Assembly (NCBI RefSeq): GCF_000284295.1
Contig: NC_017093.1
Span: 620,001-684,000, forward strand
Source: Actinoplanes missouriensis 431
Lineage (GTDB): Bacteria > Actinomycetota > Actinomycetes > Mycobacteriales > Micromonosporaceae
Length of the DNA: 64,000 bases
Reading direction: 5' to 3'
The notes under the pieces are model-generated. The model was not told the DNA's origin. It ran no database searches and was given only the letters and a program-made list of their open reading frames with translations. A program made the position numbers and the translations under genes. Below are positions 44,321 through 53,842 of the stretch, piece after piece; position 1 is the stretch's first letter, and every line of letters starts with the position of its first letter.

Positions 44321-44668
44321 TTGTCGTTGAGGGGCCTGTGAAGCGCGTGGGGCGGATAAGGTGGCCGCAACCGTACGGAACACGGCCGTAACATCCGGTG
44401 CCCTCAGGGGCGTTCTGAGCGGGCCGCGCTGCCGTATGGTGAGAACCGGCCGGGACGGGTGACCGGCCAAGGTGGAGCACGCCCGGTTCGTACACGAATC
44501 CGGACAGTTGTGTTGTACTGGGGCATCGGACCATGCGACGCCGGTGGTTGAGCTCTCGGCGTTGCTGATACAGTGCTCCGCTGGCGGCCTCTACGGCTGC
44601 CCAATGATGTGTGCCCGAACTTCCGGGATACCGCAACCCAGAGTGTGGCGACCACGCAGGAGGATCAG
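44321..44668 (+). other. secY upstream region
   Basis: No gene is believable in this gap. It contains promoter-like pairs: TTCTGA, 16 bp, TATGGT (44413-44440), and TTGAGC, 15 bp, TACAGT (44548-44574); neither is close to optimal. It ends with AGGAGG at 44658-44663 before secY. Confidence 0.4.
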
Positions 44669-46009
44669 TTGTTGTCCGCCTTCTCGAGCGCGCTTCGGAC
44701 GCCTGACCTGCGGAAGAAGCTACTCTTCACGGTAGCGATTATCGCGATCTACCGTCTCGGTGCCACATTGCCCAGCCCCGGTGTGTCCTACGCCAATGTG
44801 AAGGCCTGTCTGGCTCTCACCGAGGCTTCCGGCAACGGCGTGCTGAACCTTCTGAACCTCTTCTCCGGCGGTGCGCTGCTTCAGCTCTCCGTTTTCGCGC
44901 TGGGCATCATGCCGTACATCACGGCGTCGATCATCCTGCAGCTGCTCACGGTCGTGATCCCGCGACTCGAGCAGCTCCGCAAGGAGGGCCAGTCCGGCCA
45001 GGCGAAGATCACGCAGTACACCCGGTACCTGACGCTCGGCCTCGCCGTGCTGCAGGCCAGCGCGTTCGTCGCCCTGGCGCGGACCGGTCAGCTCTTCGGC
45101 AACGTCTGCGACCAGGACAACCCGGCGTACCAGATCATCCCGGAGGACACCGGTCTTCCGATGTGGCTGACGCTGACCGTCCTGGTGATGACGATGACCG
45201 CCGGCACCGGCGTGGTCATGTGGCTCGGCGAGCTGATCACCGACCGCGGCGTCGGCAACGGCATGTCGGTCCTGATCTTCACCTCGATCGCGGCCCGCCT
45301 CCCCGGCGAGGGCTGGACGATCAAGACGTCGAGCGGCACCGGCAAGTTCCTGCTGGTCATCGGCCTGGTCCTGGTGATCATCGCGCTGGTCGTCTTCATC
45401 GAGCAGGCCCAGCGCCGCATCCCGGTCCAGTACGCGAAGCGCATGATCGGCCGGCGGATGTACGGCGGCACCTCCACCTACATCCCGCTGAAGGTCAACC
45501 AGGCTGGTGTCGTTCCGGTCATCTTCGGGTCCTCGCTGCTCTATCTGCCGCAGCTGTACCTGCAGTTCTTCGACCAGAACAACCTCAAGGGTTACCAGAT
45601 CTGGATCCAGAACAACCTGGCTGACCCGACGAGCCCGATCTACATCGGCCTCTACTTCCTGCTGATCATCTTCTTCACGTACTTCTACGTGTCGATCACG
45701 TTCAACCCGACTGAGGTCGCGGAGAACATGAAGAAGTACGGTGGTTTCGTTCCGGGCATCCGTCCGGGCAAGCCGACCGCCGACTACCTGGACTTCATCC
45801 TCAGCCGTATCACGCTGCCGGGCGCTCTTTACCTGGCCATGATCTCGGTGTTGCCGAACTTCTTCTTCATCTGGCTCAACCAGCAGCAGTACCAGAACTT
45901 CCCGTTCGGTGGTACCGCAGTGCTGATCATGGTGGGCGTGGGTCTGGAGACGGTGAAGCAGATCGAGAGCCAGCTCATGCAGCGGAACTACGAAGGGTTC
46001 CTCCGGTAG
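44669..46009 (+). CDS. secY: Preprotein translocase subunit SecY
   Basis: A 446-residue, ten-helix channel subunit. Starts LLSAFSSALRTPDLRKKLLF; the plug region follows near LLNLFSGGALLQLSVFALGI, and GIMPYITASIILQLL is a family signature. The cytosolic loop before helix 8 carries KVNQAGVVPVIFGSS, and the last loops carry GFVPGIRPGKPTADYL. The start is TTG at 44669 (AGGAGG 5 nt before); an open frame further upstream lacks a ribosome site. adk and map follow in the same operon. Confidence 0.95.
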   Translation: MLSAFSSALRTPDLRKKLLFTVAIIAIYRLGATLPSPGVSYANVKACLALTEASGNGVLNLLNLFSGGALLQLSVFALGIMPYITASIILQLLTVVIPRLEQLRKEGQSGQAKITQYTRYLTLGLAVLQASAFVALARTGQLFGNVCDQDNPAYQIIPEDTGLPMWLTLTVLVMTMTAGTGVVMWLGELITDRGVGNGMSVLIFTSIAARLPGEGWTIKTSSGTGKFLLVIGLVLVIIALVVFIEQAQRRIPVQYAKRMIGRRMYGGTSTYIPLKVNQAGVVPVIFGSSLLYLPQLYLQFFDQNNLKGYQIWIQNNLADPTSPIYIGLYFLLIIFFTYFYVSITFNPTEVAENMKKYGGFVPGIRPGKPTADYLDFILSRITLPGALYLAMISVLPNFFFIWLNQQQYQNFPFGGTAVLIMVGVGLETVKQIESQLMQRNYEGFLR

Positions 46010-46083
46010 TGGGGACGCAGGGCCGGGGGGCTCTGGCGTCGACGGTGGGCGTGGTTTCTCCTGACCGAAGCGAGGCGATGTAG

Positions 46084-46737
46084 GTGCGGCTGGTACTGGT
46101 GGGCCCTCCGGGGGCCGGCAAGGGGACCCAGGCTGAGTTCATCGCCGCCCATCTCGCCGTACCGAAGATCTCGACCGGTGACATCTTCCGCGCCAACGTG
46201 TCGCAGGGGACGCCGCTCGGCGTCGAGGCCAAGCGCTACATGGATGCCGGCCAGCTCGTCCCCGACGAGGTGACCATCAACATGGTGCGGGACCGGCTCG
46301 CCGAGCCGGACGCGAGCGACGGCTTCCTGCTGGACGGCTTCCCGCGGACCGTGCCGCAGGCGCAGGCGCTGGACAAGCTCCTCGCCGACCTGGGCACCGC
46401 GCTGGACATCGTGATGGAGCTCGTGGTCGACGACGACGAGGTGATCCGCCGGCTCTCCGGCCGGCGGACCTGCCGTGGTTGCGGAAAGATCTGGCACGTC
46501 GAGTTCGACCCGACGAGCAAGGAGAACATCTGCGACCGCTGCGGCAGCGAGCTGTTCCAGCGTGACGACGACAAGGCCGAGACGATCGCGAACCGGCTGG
46601 TGGAGTACTCGGACAAGACCGCGCCGCTGGTCGACTTCTACGGCGCCCAGGGCAAGCTCGTCGGCATCGACGCGACCGGACCGGTCGAGGACGTGACCGT
46701 GCGCGCGATCGACGCCCTGCGCTCCTACGGGGGCTGA
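46084..46737 (+). CDS. adk: Adenylate kinase
   Basis: A 217-residue enzyme converting ATP + AMP to 2 ADP. P-loop [10 protein letters not shown] at residues 7-16; AMP-binding [10 protein letters not shown] and [10 protein letters not shown]; the LID domain carries a structural zinc site, Cys130, Cys133, Cys150 and Cys153, usual in Gram-positives. GTG start. The secY-adk-map order is conserved; map begins one base after adk. Confidence 0.97.
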   Translation: MRLVLVGPPGAGKGTQAEFIAAHLAVPKISTGDIFRANVSQGTPLGVEAKRYMDAGQLVPDEVTINMVRDRLAEPDASDGFLLDGFPRTVPQAQALDKLLADLGTALDIVMELVVDDDEVIRRLSGRRTCRGCGKIWHVEFDPTSKENICDRCGSELFQRDDDKAETIANRLVEYSDKTAPLVDFYGAQGKLVGIDATGPVEDVTVRAIDALRSYGG

Positions 46738-46738
46738 C

Positions 46739-47572
46739 GTGGCACGTAACGAGCAGAACATCCAGCTGAAGTCGGTCGAGCAGTTCGAGCTGATGCGGGC
46801 GGCCGGCCTGGTCGTGGCGGCCGCTCTGGACGCCATGCGGGACGCGGTGGCACCCGGTGTGTCGACCGGCGACCTGGACGCGATCGCGGAGAAGGTGATC
46901 CGGGACGCCGGGGCCATCCCTTCGTTCAAGGGCTACCACGGCTTCCCGGCCTCGATCTGCGCCTCGGTCAACGAGCAGGTGGTGCACGGCATCCCGAGCA
47001 CCGAGCAGATCCTGCGCGAGGGTGACCTGATCTCCCTGGACTGCGGGGCGATCCTGGAGGGCTGGCACGGCGACTCGGCGATCACCGTCGGGGTCGGCGA
47101 GACCGATCCGGCGTTGCTGCGGATGGCCGAGGTCGCCGAGGACGCCATGTGGGCGGGTATCGCCGCGGCGGCCCGGGGCGTGGCGAACGGCCGGGGCCGG
47201 CTGACGGACATCTCCTTCAACATCGAGAAGGTGATCCGCAAGGCCGGCCGGTACGGGATCGTCGACGGTTACGGCGGCCACGGCATCGGCACCGAGATGC
47301 ACCAGGACCCGCACGTGCTCAACCACGGCAAGCCGGGCCGCGGTGTCCGGGTGGTCCCGGGCATGGCTCTGGCGATCGAACCGATGATCACGATGGGCTC
47401 GCCCCGGACCGTCGAGCTCGACGACGGCTGGACCGTGGTGACCCGGGACGGCTCCCGCGCCGCGCACGTTGAGCACACCATGGCGCTGCTGGACGACGGC
47501 GTGTGGGTGACCACCGCCCCCGACGGCGGCCGGGCCCGTCTCGGCGATCTGGTGACCGCCAAACAGCCTTAG
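46739..47572 (+). CDS. map: Type I methionine aminopeptidase
   Basis: A 277-residue metalloenzyme removing N-terminal methionine. Metal ligands lie in LISLDCGAILEGWHGDSAIT (two Asp), GGHGIGTEMHQDPHV (His), AIEPMITMG (Glu) and HVEHTMALL (Glu); substrate histidine in KGYHGFPASICASVNEQVVH. GTG start. Length and motifs suggest a fully active enzyme. Ends the secY operon. Confidence 0.96.
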   Translation: MARNEQNIQLKSVEQFELMRAAGLVVAAALDAMRDAVAPGVSTGDLDAIAEKVIRDAGAIPSFKGYHGFPASICASVNEQVVHGIPSTEQILREGDLISLDCGAILEGWHGDSAITVGVGETDPALLRMAEVAEDAMWAGIAAAARGVANGRGRLTDISFNIEKVIRKAGRYGIVDGYGGHGIGTEMHQDPHVLNHGKPGRGVRVVPGMALAIEPMITMGSPRTVELDDGWTVVTRDGSRAAHVEHTMALLDDGVWVTTAPDGGRARLGDLVTAKQP

Positions 47573-47620
47573 CAACGCCGCCCATGGATGAACTGGACCC
47601 CGGCTGGCATGCTGGGGTCC

Positions 47621-48055
47621 ATGGGGCGCGAGGGAATGCGAGCGGGCGACGCCGACCGGCAACAGGTGGCGGATCAGCTGAAGAAGGCGCTCGACGAGGG
47701 TCGGCTCGATCTCGGGGAGTACGACGAGCGGATCCAGCGGGCGTACGGCGCGCGGACCTTCGCCGATTTCGACGGGCTGCTGGACGACCTGCCGGGCACG
47801 GTCCCGGTGCAGAAGTCGCAGATCCAGCCGGCGCCACCGGCGCCCGGCGCCCCGGTCTCCGCGGCCGCTGAGGCGCACGGCCGGCGGAGCGGTGTCCAGC
47901 CCGCGATCGGCCTCTTCCTGCTCTGCACGGTGATCTGGGGCATCTCCAGCCTGGCCTCCGGTGAGGCGTATTACTTCTGGCCGGCCTGGGTGCTCATCCC
48001 GGTGGCGTTCGCGGTTCTGGCGCGACTCGGAGATCGGGACAAGCGACGCCACTGA
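47621..48055 (+). CDS. DUF1707 domain membrane protein
   Basis: A 144-residue protein. The DUF1707 domain is at residues about 3-55 (MRAGDADRQQVADQLKKALD, EGRLDLGEYDERIQRAYGAR, TFADFDGLLDDLPG), followed by a Pro/Ala linker and two membrane helices (about 93-110 and 115-132). DUF1707 is common in actinobacteria and thought to be a short regulatory or assembly domain. The ATG at 47621 has CATGCT 7 nt before it and no Shine-Dalgarno. It separates map from infA, which often adjoin. Confidence 0.82.
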   Translation: MGREGMRAGDADRQQVADQLKKALDEGRLDLGEYDERIQRAYGARTFADFDGLLDDLPGTVPVQKSQIQPAPPAPGAPVSAAAEAHGRRSGVQPAIGLFLLCTVIWGISSLASGEAYYFWPAWVLIPVAFAVLARLGDRDKRRH

Positions 48056-48084
48056 GGCGATAAAGTCGTACATGTCCCGGCGCT

Positions 48085-48102
48085 GACACGCCCGACCCCG
48101 GG
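48085..48102 (+). promoter_or_regulatory. 18-bp element shared by ribosomal leaders (copy 3)
   Basis: GACACGCCCGACCCCGGG, one base different from the copies before rpsL and rpsJ. Here it lies 16 bp upstream of the -35 box of the infA promoter. Confidence 0.65.
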
Positions 48103-48118
48103 TTGCGGAACCCTCGGT

Positions 48119-48147
48119 TTGGCGTCGGTGTAACGGGCGCGTAGACT
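48119..48147 (+). promoter_or_regulatory. infA promoter
   Basis: TTGGCG, 17 bp, TAGACT. The predicted transcript starts near 48154, leaving a leader of about 138 nt. Confidence 0.7.
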
Positions 48148-48291
48148 AGCTTGCTGGCGCGCAGCGTCCTCTCCTCCATGTCCTCAAGCGCTTCGAGGGC
48201 GGGGGAGCCGCGGCTGGTCCGAGCGGTTTTTCAGCTCGGGTAAGACGTTGCACAGCCTGCCCCAAGAACCCGATGTCAGGTAGCGGAGGAC

Positions 48292-48513
48292 ATGCCAAAG
48301 AAAGACGGAGCCATCGAGATCGAAGGCCGAGTGATCGAGCCCCTGCCGAACGCTATGTTCCGCGTGGAGCTCGCCAATGGTCACAAGGTCCTGGCACACA
48401 TCTCCGGCAAGATGCGGCAGCACTACATCCGCATCCTTCCCGAGGACAGGGTCGTCGTCGAGCTCTCGCCGTACGACCTGACCCGTGGGCGAATCGTCTA
48501 CCGCTACAAGTAA
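48292..48513 (+). CDS. infA: Translation initiation factor IF-1
   Basis: A 73-residue OB-fold factor that occupies the A site during initiation. Has [40 protein letters not shown] and [20 protein letters not shown]. Starts the infA-rpmJ-rpsM-rpsK-rpsD-rpoA-rplQ group. Confidence 0.97.
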   Translation: MPKKDGAIEIEGRVIEPLPNAMFRVELANGHKVLAHISGKMRQHYIRILPEDRVVVELSPYDLTRGRIVYRYK

Positions 48514-48565
48514 GCAGCGGGTCGCGGGGTTTTCTATCCCGTCTGACTGAGAGTTAAGGCAAACC

Positions 48566-48682
48566 GTGAAGGTCAAGCCGAGCGTCAAGCGGATCTGCAA
48601 CAACTGCCGGGTCATCCGGCGGCACGGCCGGGTCATGGTCATCTGCAGCACCGACCCGCGCCACAAGCAGCGCCAGGGCTGA
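48566..48682 (+). CDS. rpmJ: 50S ribosomal protein L36
   Basis: A 38-residue zinc-ribbon protein, [20 protein letters not shown] and so on, ending RHKQRQG. Zinc ligands Cys11, Cys14, Cys27 and His33 are all present, so this is the zinc-containing form. GTG start with TTAAGGC upstream. The gene is short enough to be missed by automatic scans. The 163 nt that follow, before rpsM, contain GC-rich stems but no gene. Confidence 0.95.
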   Translation: MKVKPSVKRICNNCRVIRRHGRVMVICSTDPRHKQRQG

Positions 48683-48845
48683 TCACAGCCTCGTCGCAGG
48701 ATCCGTACCACTGAACAAGCTCGTCCCAGCCGCGCGTGCACGCGCATGAGCGGCTGTACCCCCGGTCGGAGGCCGGGGCCCGCCCGGGCAGGCGGGGTGG
48801 GACAGGCACAGACCTCCGTGAGAAACCTGAGGAGTACGCCCACTT

Positions 48846-49226
48846 ATGGCTCGTCTCGTCGGCGTTGATCTCCCCCGCGAAAAGCGGATGGAGATCGCGC
48901 TCACCTACATCTTCGGCATCGGTCGCACCCGTGCCGTCGAGGCACTGACTGCTACCGCAATTGACCTGAACAAGCGCGCCAAGGACCTCACGGACGAGGA
49001 GCTGGTCCAGCTCCGCGACTACATCGAGTCCAACTTCAAGGTTGAAGGCGACCTGCGCCGCGAGGTCGCTGCGGATATCCGCCGCAAGGTTGAGATCGGC
49101 TGCTACGCCGGCATCCGCCACCGCAAGGGCCTGCCCGTGCGTGGACAGCGGACCCGGACCAACGCTCGTACCCGCAAGGGCCCGAAGCGCACGGTCGCCG
49201 GTAAGAAGAAGCCCGGTCGGAAGTAA
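48846..49226 (+). CDS. rpsM: 30S ribosomal protein S13
   Basis: A 126-residue head protein contacting P-site tRNA and L5. Starts [20 protein letters not shown]; has [20 protein letters not shown] and the tail [27 protein letters not shown] lies upstream. Confidence 0.97.
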   Translation: MARLVGVDLPREKRMEIALTYIFGIGRTRAVEALTATAIDLNKRAKDLTDEELVQLRDYIESNFKVEGDLRREVAADIRRKVEIGCYAGIRHRKGLPVRGQRTRTNARTRKGPKRTVAGKKKPGRK

Positions 49227-49243
49227 TAGGAGCGCACTGACTT

Positions 49244-49651
49244 ATGCCACCGAAGGCACGCGCAGGGGCCGCCGTCAAGAAGGTCCGGCGCAAGGAACGC
49301 AAGAACGTCGCCCACGGGCAGGCGCACATCAAGAGCACCTTCAACAACACCATCGTGTCGATCACCGACCCGACCGGTGCTGTGATCTCCTGGGCCTCGT
49401 CCGGCCAGGTGGGCTTCAAGGGCTCCCGCAAGTCGACCCCGTTCGCCGCGCAGCTGGCCGCCGAGGCCGCCGCGCGTCGTGCCATGGAGCACGGCATGCG
49501 CAAGGTGGACGTCTTCGTGAAGGGTCCCGGTTCCGGCCGGGAGACCGCCATCCGTTCGCTGCAGGCCGCCGGCCTCGAGGTCGGACAGATCTCCGACGTC
49601 ACGCCGCAGCCGCACAACGGTTGCCGCCCGCCGAAGCGTCGCCGGGTCTAA
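49244..49651 (+). CDS. rpsK: 30S ribosomal protein S11
   Basis: A 135-residue platform protein near the mRNA exit. Has [40 protein letters not shown] and [20 protein letters not shown], ending PPKRRRV. Standard. Confidence 0.97.
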   Translation: MPPKARAGAAVKKVRRKERKNVAHGQAHIKSTFNNTIVSITDPTGAVISWASSGQVGFKGSRKSTPFAAQLAAEAAARRAMEHGMRKVDVFVKGPGSGRETAIRSLQAAGLEVGQISDVTPQPHNGCRPPKRRRV

Positions 49652-49665
49652 GGGGGAATTGACTG

Positions 49666-50292
49666 ATGGCTCGTTACACCGGTGCTGACTGCAAGCGCTG
49701 CCGCCGCGAGAAGATGAAGCTCTTCCTCAAGGGCAGCAAGTGCGATGGACCGAAGTGCCCCTTCGAGTCCCGCCCGTTCCCGCCCGGCCAGCACGGCCGT
49801 GGCCGGACCAAGGAGACCGAGTACCTTCTGCAGCACCGCGAGAAGCAGAAGGCGCGTCGGGCGTACGGCGTTCTGGAGAAGCAGTTCCGCGGCTACTACG
49901 AGGAAGCCGTGAACAAGCCGGGTAAGACCGGTGAGGTTCTGCTGCAGATCCTCGAGACCCGTCTCGACAACGTCGTCTACCGGGCCGGCTACGCCGCGTC
50001 CCGCGACATGGCCCGGCAGCTGGTCAAGCACGGCCACTTCCTGGTCAACGGTTCCAAGGTCGACATCCCGTCGTACCGGGTCAAGGAACACGACATCGTC
50101 ACCGTGCGTGAGAAGTCGAAGGAAATGACCCCGTTCGTCGTGGCGCAGGCCCAGGCCGGCTCCCGCCCCGTTCCGGCGTGGCTCGAGCCGATCCCGGCCG
50201 AGATGAAGATCCTGATCCACTCGATCCCGGCCCGCGCTGTCATCGACACGCAGGTTCAGGAGCAGCTGATCGTGGAGCTTTACTCCAAGTAA
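49666..50292 (+). CDS. rpsD: 30S ribosomal protein S4
   Basis: A 208-residue assembly initiator and fidelity protein. The N-terminus carries a zinc site (Cys9, Cys12, Cys26, Cys31: DCKRCRREK, KCDGPKCPF), the C+ form of S4. The S4 RNA-binding domain has RLDNVVYRAGYAASRDMARQ and LVKHGHFLVNGSKVDIPSYR. In many bacteria S4 represses this operon. A 12-bp hairpin follows. Confidence 0.97.
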   Translation: MARYTGADCKRCRREKMKLFLKGSKCDGPKCPFESRPFPPGQHGRGRTKETEYLLQHREKQKARRAYGVLEKQFRGYYEEAVNKPGKTGEVLLQILETRLDNVVYRAGYAASRDMARQLVKHGHFLVNGSKVDIPSYRVKEHDIVTVREKSKEMTPFVVAQAQAGSRPVPAWLEPIPAEMKILIHSIPARAVIDTQVQEQLIVELYSK

Positions 50293-50297
50293 CAAAG

Positions 50298-50326
50298 TTG
50301 CCCGGCGCCTCGAAGGCGCCGGGCAA
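50298..50326 (+). other. 12-bp perfect hairpin between rpsD and rpoA
   Basis: TTGCCCGGCGCC and GGCGCCGGGCAA around TCGAA, 6 nt after the rpsD stop, followed by TCGG rather than a U-tract. It may attenuate or process the message before rpoA. Confidence 0.75.
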
Positions 50327-50375
50327 TCGGTGATGGCCATCAAATAGTGGGTGGCCTGACAGAAAGAAGAACAGC

Positions 50376-51398
50376 GTGCTCATCAGCCAGCGGCCGACCC
50401 TCTCGGAGGAGTCGCTCAGCGAGACCCGCTCCCGGTTCACCATCGAGCCTCTGGAGCCGGGCTTCGGCTACACCCTCGGTAACTCGCTGCGTCGGACCCT
50501 GCTGTCGTCCATCCCGGGCGCGGCGGTCACCAGCATCAAGATCGACGGCGTGCTGCACGAGTTCACCACGATCCCCGGTGTCAAGGAGGACGTGGTCGAG
50601 CTGGTCATGAACGTCAAGGAACTGACCGTCAGCTCCGAGCACGACGAGCCGGTCAGCATGTACCTGCGCAAGCAGGGCCCTGGCGACGTGACCGCCGGTG
50701 ACATCCAGCCCCCGGCTGGCGTCTCCGTGCACAACCCCGACCTGAAGCTGGCCACCCTGAACAGCAAGGGCCGGCTCGACATGGAGCTCACCGTCGAGCG
50801 GGGCCGTGGCTACGTCACGGCGGCGCAGAACAAGAGCGCCGGCGCCGAGATTGGCCGGATCCCGGTCGACTCGATCTACTCGCCGGTCCTCAAGGTGACC
50901 TACCGCGTCGAGGCGACCCGTGTCGAGCAGCGCACCGACTTCGACCGCCTGATCATCGACGTCGAGTCGAAGGCGTCGATCTCGCCGCGGACCGCGCTGG
51001 CCTCGGCCGGCTCGACCCTCGTCGAGCTGTTCGGCCTGTGCCGGGAGCTGGACGAGACCGCCGAGGGCATCGACATCGGCCCGTCGCCGCAGGACGCTCA
51101 GCTGGCCGCCGATCTGGCCCTGCCGATCGAGGAGCTGGACCTCACCGTCCGGTCGTACAACTGCCTCAAGCGCGAGGGCATCAACAGCGTGGGCGAGTTG
51201 ATAGGGCGTACGGAGGCTGACCTTCTGGACATCCGGAACTTCGGCCAGAAGTCGATCGACGAGGTCAAGATGAAGCTCGCCGGAATGGGCCTGGGGCTGA
51301 AGGACAGCGCGCCTTCCTTCGACCCGGCGCACGTCGTGGACTCGTTCGGCGACGTGGACTACGACACCGACGACTACCGCGAGACCGAGCAGCTGTAA
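50376..51398 (+). CDS. rpoA: RNA polymerase alpha subunit
   Basis: A 340-residue assembly subunit. N-terminal domain (1-230) with [20 protein letters not shown] (dimerisation); linker; C-terminal domain (about 250-310) with [18 protein letters not shown] and [19 protein letters not shown], which binds UP elements and activators. A 25-residue acidic tail ([13 protein letters not shown]...) is typical of actinobacteria. GTG start, GAAAGAAGAA upstream. Confidence 0.97.
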   Translation: MLISQRPTLSEESLSETRSRFTIEPLEPGFGYTLGNSLRRTLLSSIPGAAVTSIKIDGVLHEFTTIPGVKEDVVELVMNVKELTVSSEHDEPVSMYLRKQGPGDVTAGDIQPPAGVSVHNPDLKLATLNSKGRLDMELTVERGRGYVTAAQNKSAGAEIGRIPVDSIYSPVLKVTYRVEATRVEQRTDFDRLIIDVESKASISPRTALASAGSTLVELFGLCRELDETAEGIDIGPSPQDAQLAADLALPIEELDLTVRSYNCLKREGINSVGELIGRTEADLLDIRNFGQKSIDEVKMKLAGMGLGLKDSAPSFDPAHVVDSFGDVDYDTDDYRETEQL

Positions 51399-51481
51399 GT
51401 CCGGCTGCCGCGCGCCATAACCCTGCTGCCCGAGGCGGCTCCGCCGCACTGCTCGACATATTCACGAGGAGCATCGAAGAA

Positions 51482-52063
51482 ATGCCCACGCCCACCAAGG
51501 GTGCCCGCCTCGGCGGCAGCCCGGCACACGAGAAGCTCATCCTGGCGAACCTGGCCACTGAGCTCTTCCGGCACGGGAAGATCAAGACCACCGAGACGAA
51601 GGCCCGGCGGCTGCGTCCGCTGGCCGAGCAGCTCATCACGAAGGCCAAGCGCGGCGACCTGCACGCCCGTCGCCGGGTTCTGACCGTCGTGAAGGACAAG
51701 GACGTCGTGTACGCCCTGTTCGAGCAGATCGCTCCGCGGTACACGAACCGCCCCGGCGGCTACACCCGGATCACCAAGACCGGCCCCCGCAAGGGCGACG
51801 CCGCTCCGATGGCCGTCATCGAGCTGGTCGAGGAGCTGCAGGTCGCGGCCACCACCGCCGCGCCGTCGAAGGCTGACCGCAAGGCGGCCGCGCAGCAGGC
51901 CAAGGTCGAGGCGCTCGCGCCCGAGGACGACGCGCCGAAGAGCGCGCCGGCCGCGGACACCGACGCTGACCAGGACGCCGAGGCGCCCGTGAACGCGTCC
52001 GGTGACAAGGGTGCCGAGGGCCCCGGCGACCAGGCCGAGGGCGACGACACCACCAAGGCCTGA
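51482..52063 (+). CDS. rplQ: 50S ribosomal protein L17
   Basis: A 193-residue protein: the family core (1-118) has [40 protein letters not shown] and the [20 protein letters not shown] signature. A 75-residue Ala/Asp/Glu-rich tail follows, common in actinobacteria and probably disordered. GAGGAGC precedes the ATG. A clear terminator follows. Confidence 0.96.
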   Translation: MPTPTKGARLGGSPAHEKLILANLATELFRHGKIKTTETKARRLRPLAEQLITKAKRGDLHARRRVLTVVKDKDVVYALFEQIAPRYTNRPGGYTRITKTGPRKGDAAPMAVIELVEELQVAATTAAPSKADRKAAAQQAKVEALAPEDDAPKSAPAADTDADQDAEAPVNASGDKGAEGPGDQAEGDDTTKA

Positions 52064-52079
52064 TACTCAGGTTTTTCGG

Positions 52080-52114
52080 AAAGCCCGGTACCCGTTCGGG
52101 GTGCCGGGCTTTTC
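52080..52114 (+). terminator. Rho-independent terminator after rplQ
   Basis: AAGCCCGGTACCC pairs with GGGGTGCCGGGCTT around GTTC, then TTTCGC. It ends the infA-rplQ transcript, although truA follows closely. Confidence 0.8.
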
Positions 52115-52164
52115 GCTTGGCGGAAATCAAAACACTTCACCTGTACGCGAGGAGCACGCCCGTA

Positions 52165-52980
52165 ATGTCGGAATCCATCCGCCTTCGGCTGGACGTGTCG
52201 TACGACGGCGCCGGCTTCTCGGGCTGGGCCGCCCAGCCGACCCGCCGGACGGTCGCCGGCGTGCTCACCGAGGCGCTGGGCCGGCTCGTCGGACCGGAGA
52301 CGCCGCTCGGGTTGACGGTTGCCGGGCGTACCGATGCGGGGGTGCACGCCACCGGACAGGTCTGCCACATCGACCTGCCGATCGAGGACTGGGAACGGCT
52401 CTCCGGATCGCTGCTGCGCCGGCTCGCCGCCCTGATGCCGCCGGACGCCCGGGTCCGCGCGCTCCGGCCGGTCCCGGACACCTTCGACGCGCGCTTCTCG
52501 GCGACGTTCCGGCGGTACGAGTACCGCGTCTGCGACGAGCAGTGGGGTCCGGAGCCGCTGCGCCGGCACGACACGCTCGGCTGGCTGCGACCGCTCGACC
52601 TGGACCGGCTCAACGCCGCCGCGGCCGGGCTGCTCGGCGAGCACGACTTCGCGGCGTTCTGCAAACGCAAGGAGCATGCCACCACGATCCGGGCGATCAA
52701 CCGGCTGGACTGGCGCCGGGACCCGGACGGGGTCCTGGTGGCGACCGTGCAGGCGGATGCGTTCTGCCAGGCGATGGTCCGCAGCCTGGTGGGGGCGATG
52801 CTCTTCGTCGGCGACGGCCGCCGGGAGCCGGAGTGGCCGGGGCGGCTGCTCACGCTCCGGGAACGCTCCAGCGAGGTGACGGTGGCGGCCGCGCACGGGT
52901 TGACCCTGGTGGCGGTCGGTTACCCGGACGAGGCGGAGTACGCCGCGCGGGCCGAGGCCACCCGCCGCCTCCGAGGCTGA
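52165..52980 (+). CDS. truA: tRNA pseudouridine(38-40) synthase TruA
   Basis: A 271-residue enzyme modifying uridines 38-40 of the tRNA anticodon arm. The catalytic aspartate is in AGRTDAGVHATGQ (about residue 56); other marks are LDVSYDGAGFSGWA at the start, FSATFRRYEYRV, HDFAAFC and FCQAMVRSLVGAML. The ATG at 52165 has GAGGAG before it; an open frame 16 codons longer has no support. Position after rplQ is conserved. Confidence 0.95.
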   Translation: MSESIRLRLDVSYDGAGFSGWAAQPTRRTVAGVLTEALGRLVGPETPLGLTVAGRTDAGVHATGQVCHIDLPIEDWERLSGSLLRRLAALMPPDARVRALRPVPDTFDARFSATFRRYEYRVCDEQWGPEPLRRHDTLGWLRPLDLDRLNAAAAGLLGEHDFAAFCKRKEHATTIRAINRLDWRRDPDGVLVATVQADAFCQAMVRSLVGAMLFVGDGRREPEWPGRLLTLRERSSEVTVAAAHGLTLVAVGYPDEAEYAARAEATRRLRG

Positions 52981-53032
52981 GCTCCACACACAGGGCGAAC
53001 GTCAGCCGAGCGCCTGGAATCCACACGCGGGC

Positions 53033-53746
53033 TCAGGTGGTTGGCAGGGCTGTGCTCAGGTGGATGTCGAGCAGGTCGGTGGTTACCCGGGTCACCGCCG
53101 GATCGGTGCCGGGGACCAGCTCACCCGTGGAACTGACGATCACGCAGTAGATCAGGTAGCGGTCGTGCGTGCGCCAGGCGACGGGGGTGCCCGGCGGGGT
53201 GTCGGCGCCGGTCAGCGTGGCGAAACTGCCGTCGCCGGTTTCGACCAGGTCGCGCACCACCTCGCTGACGGCTGCCGCGCTCGGCGTGTCCGGCAGGGTC
53301 AGCACACCGGCCGTCACCCGATAGTCGGCATACGGGACGGTGAGGACTGCCCGGATCGACTGCGAACACCCGTACCCCTGGAGCACCGACCGCAAGGCGC
53401 CGGTGACGGCGACCGGGCAATCGGCCTCGGCCCGCGCCTGGCTCGCCCGGAAGAGGGACGCCTGCTCGGGGAAGACGTCGCTCGCGGTGAGCGGTCCGGA
53501 CGATCCGGAGGCCGGTGGGTGGCGTTCGTCGGCGACGATCAGCACGCCGACCATCACGCAGATGCCGAGCACGATCAGGGCGGCCAGGCCGCGGGTGAGC
53601 AGGTGGGCCGTTCGGAGGGGTTCCCGCCGCAGATGCCGGCGGCTGTGTGCCCGGGAGCGATGCTGGCCGGTGGTGATCGGGAACGGCCTCAGGACCAGAG
53701 CGTGCGCGGCATGGTGGGCGGGGCGCGTCGGGATGGCGTACCGCAT
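53033..53746 (-). CDS. Membrane-anchored extracytoplasmic protein, unknown function
   Basis: A 237-residue protein with a basic, His/Arg-rich N-terminus (1-48), one membrane helix (about 50-70, GLAALIVLGICVMVGVLIVA) and an extracytoplasmic domain with three or four cysteines (DCPVAVTG, YGCSQSIR, LIYCVIV), two of which may pair. I do not recognise the domain. TAGCTT lies 7 nt before the ATG; probably leaderless. A far longer open frame upstream is antisense to the methyltransferase gene and rejected. The region shares a short divergent gap with that gene. Confidence 0.75.
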   Translation of the reverse strand: MRYAIPTRPAHHAAHALVLRPFPITTGQHRSRAHSRRHLRREPLRTAHLLTRGLAALIVLGICVMVGVLIVADERHPPASGSSGPLTASDVFPEQASLFRASQARAEADCPVAVTGALRSVLQGYGCSQSIRAVLTVPYADYRVTAGVLTLPDTPSAAAVSEVVRDLVETGDGSFATLTGADTPPGTPVAWRTHDRYLIYCVIVSSTGELVPGTDPAVTRVTTDLLDIHLSTALPTT

Positions 53747-53842
53747 GAGGCCCAAGCTAGGCGGGGACGCTGATCTATGAACGCACAGTTTGTCCGGTAC
53801 CCCGATGTCCCGCCGCTCGTTCGGCGGCGGGAGACTTGCCGG

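Noticed and set aside
44573..44668. A 32-residue extension at the start of secY
   Set aside because: No ribosome site upstream and the sequence does not look like SecY; AGGAGG before the TTG at 44669 fits the family start.
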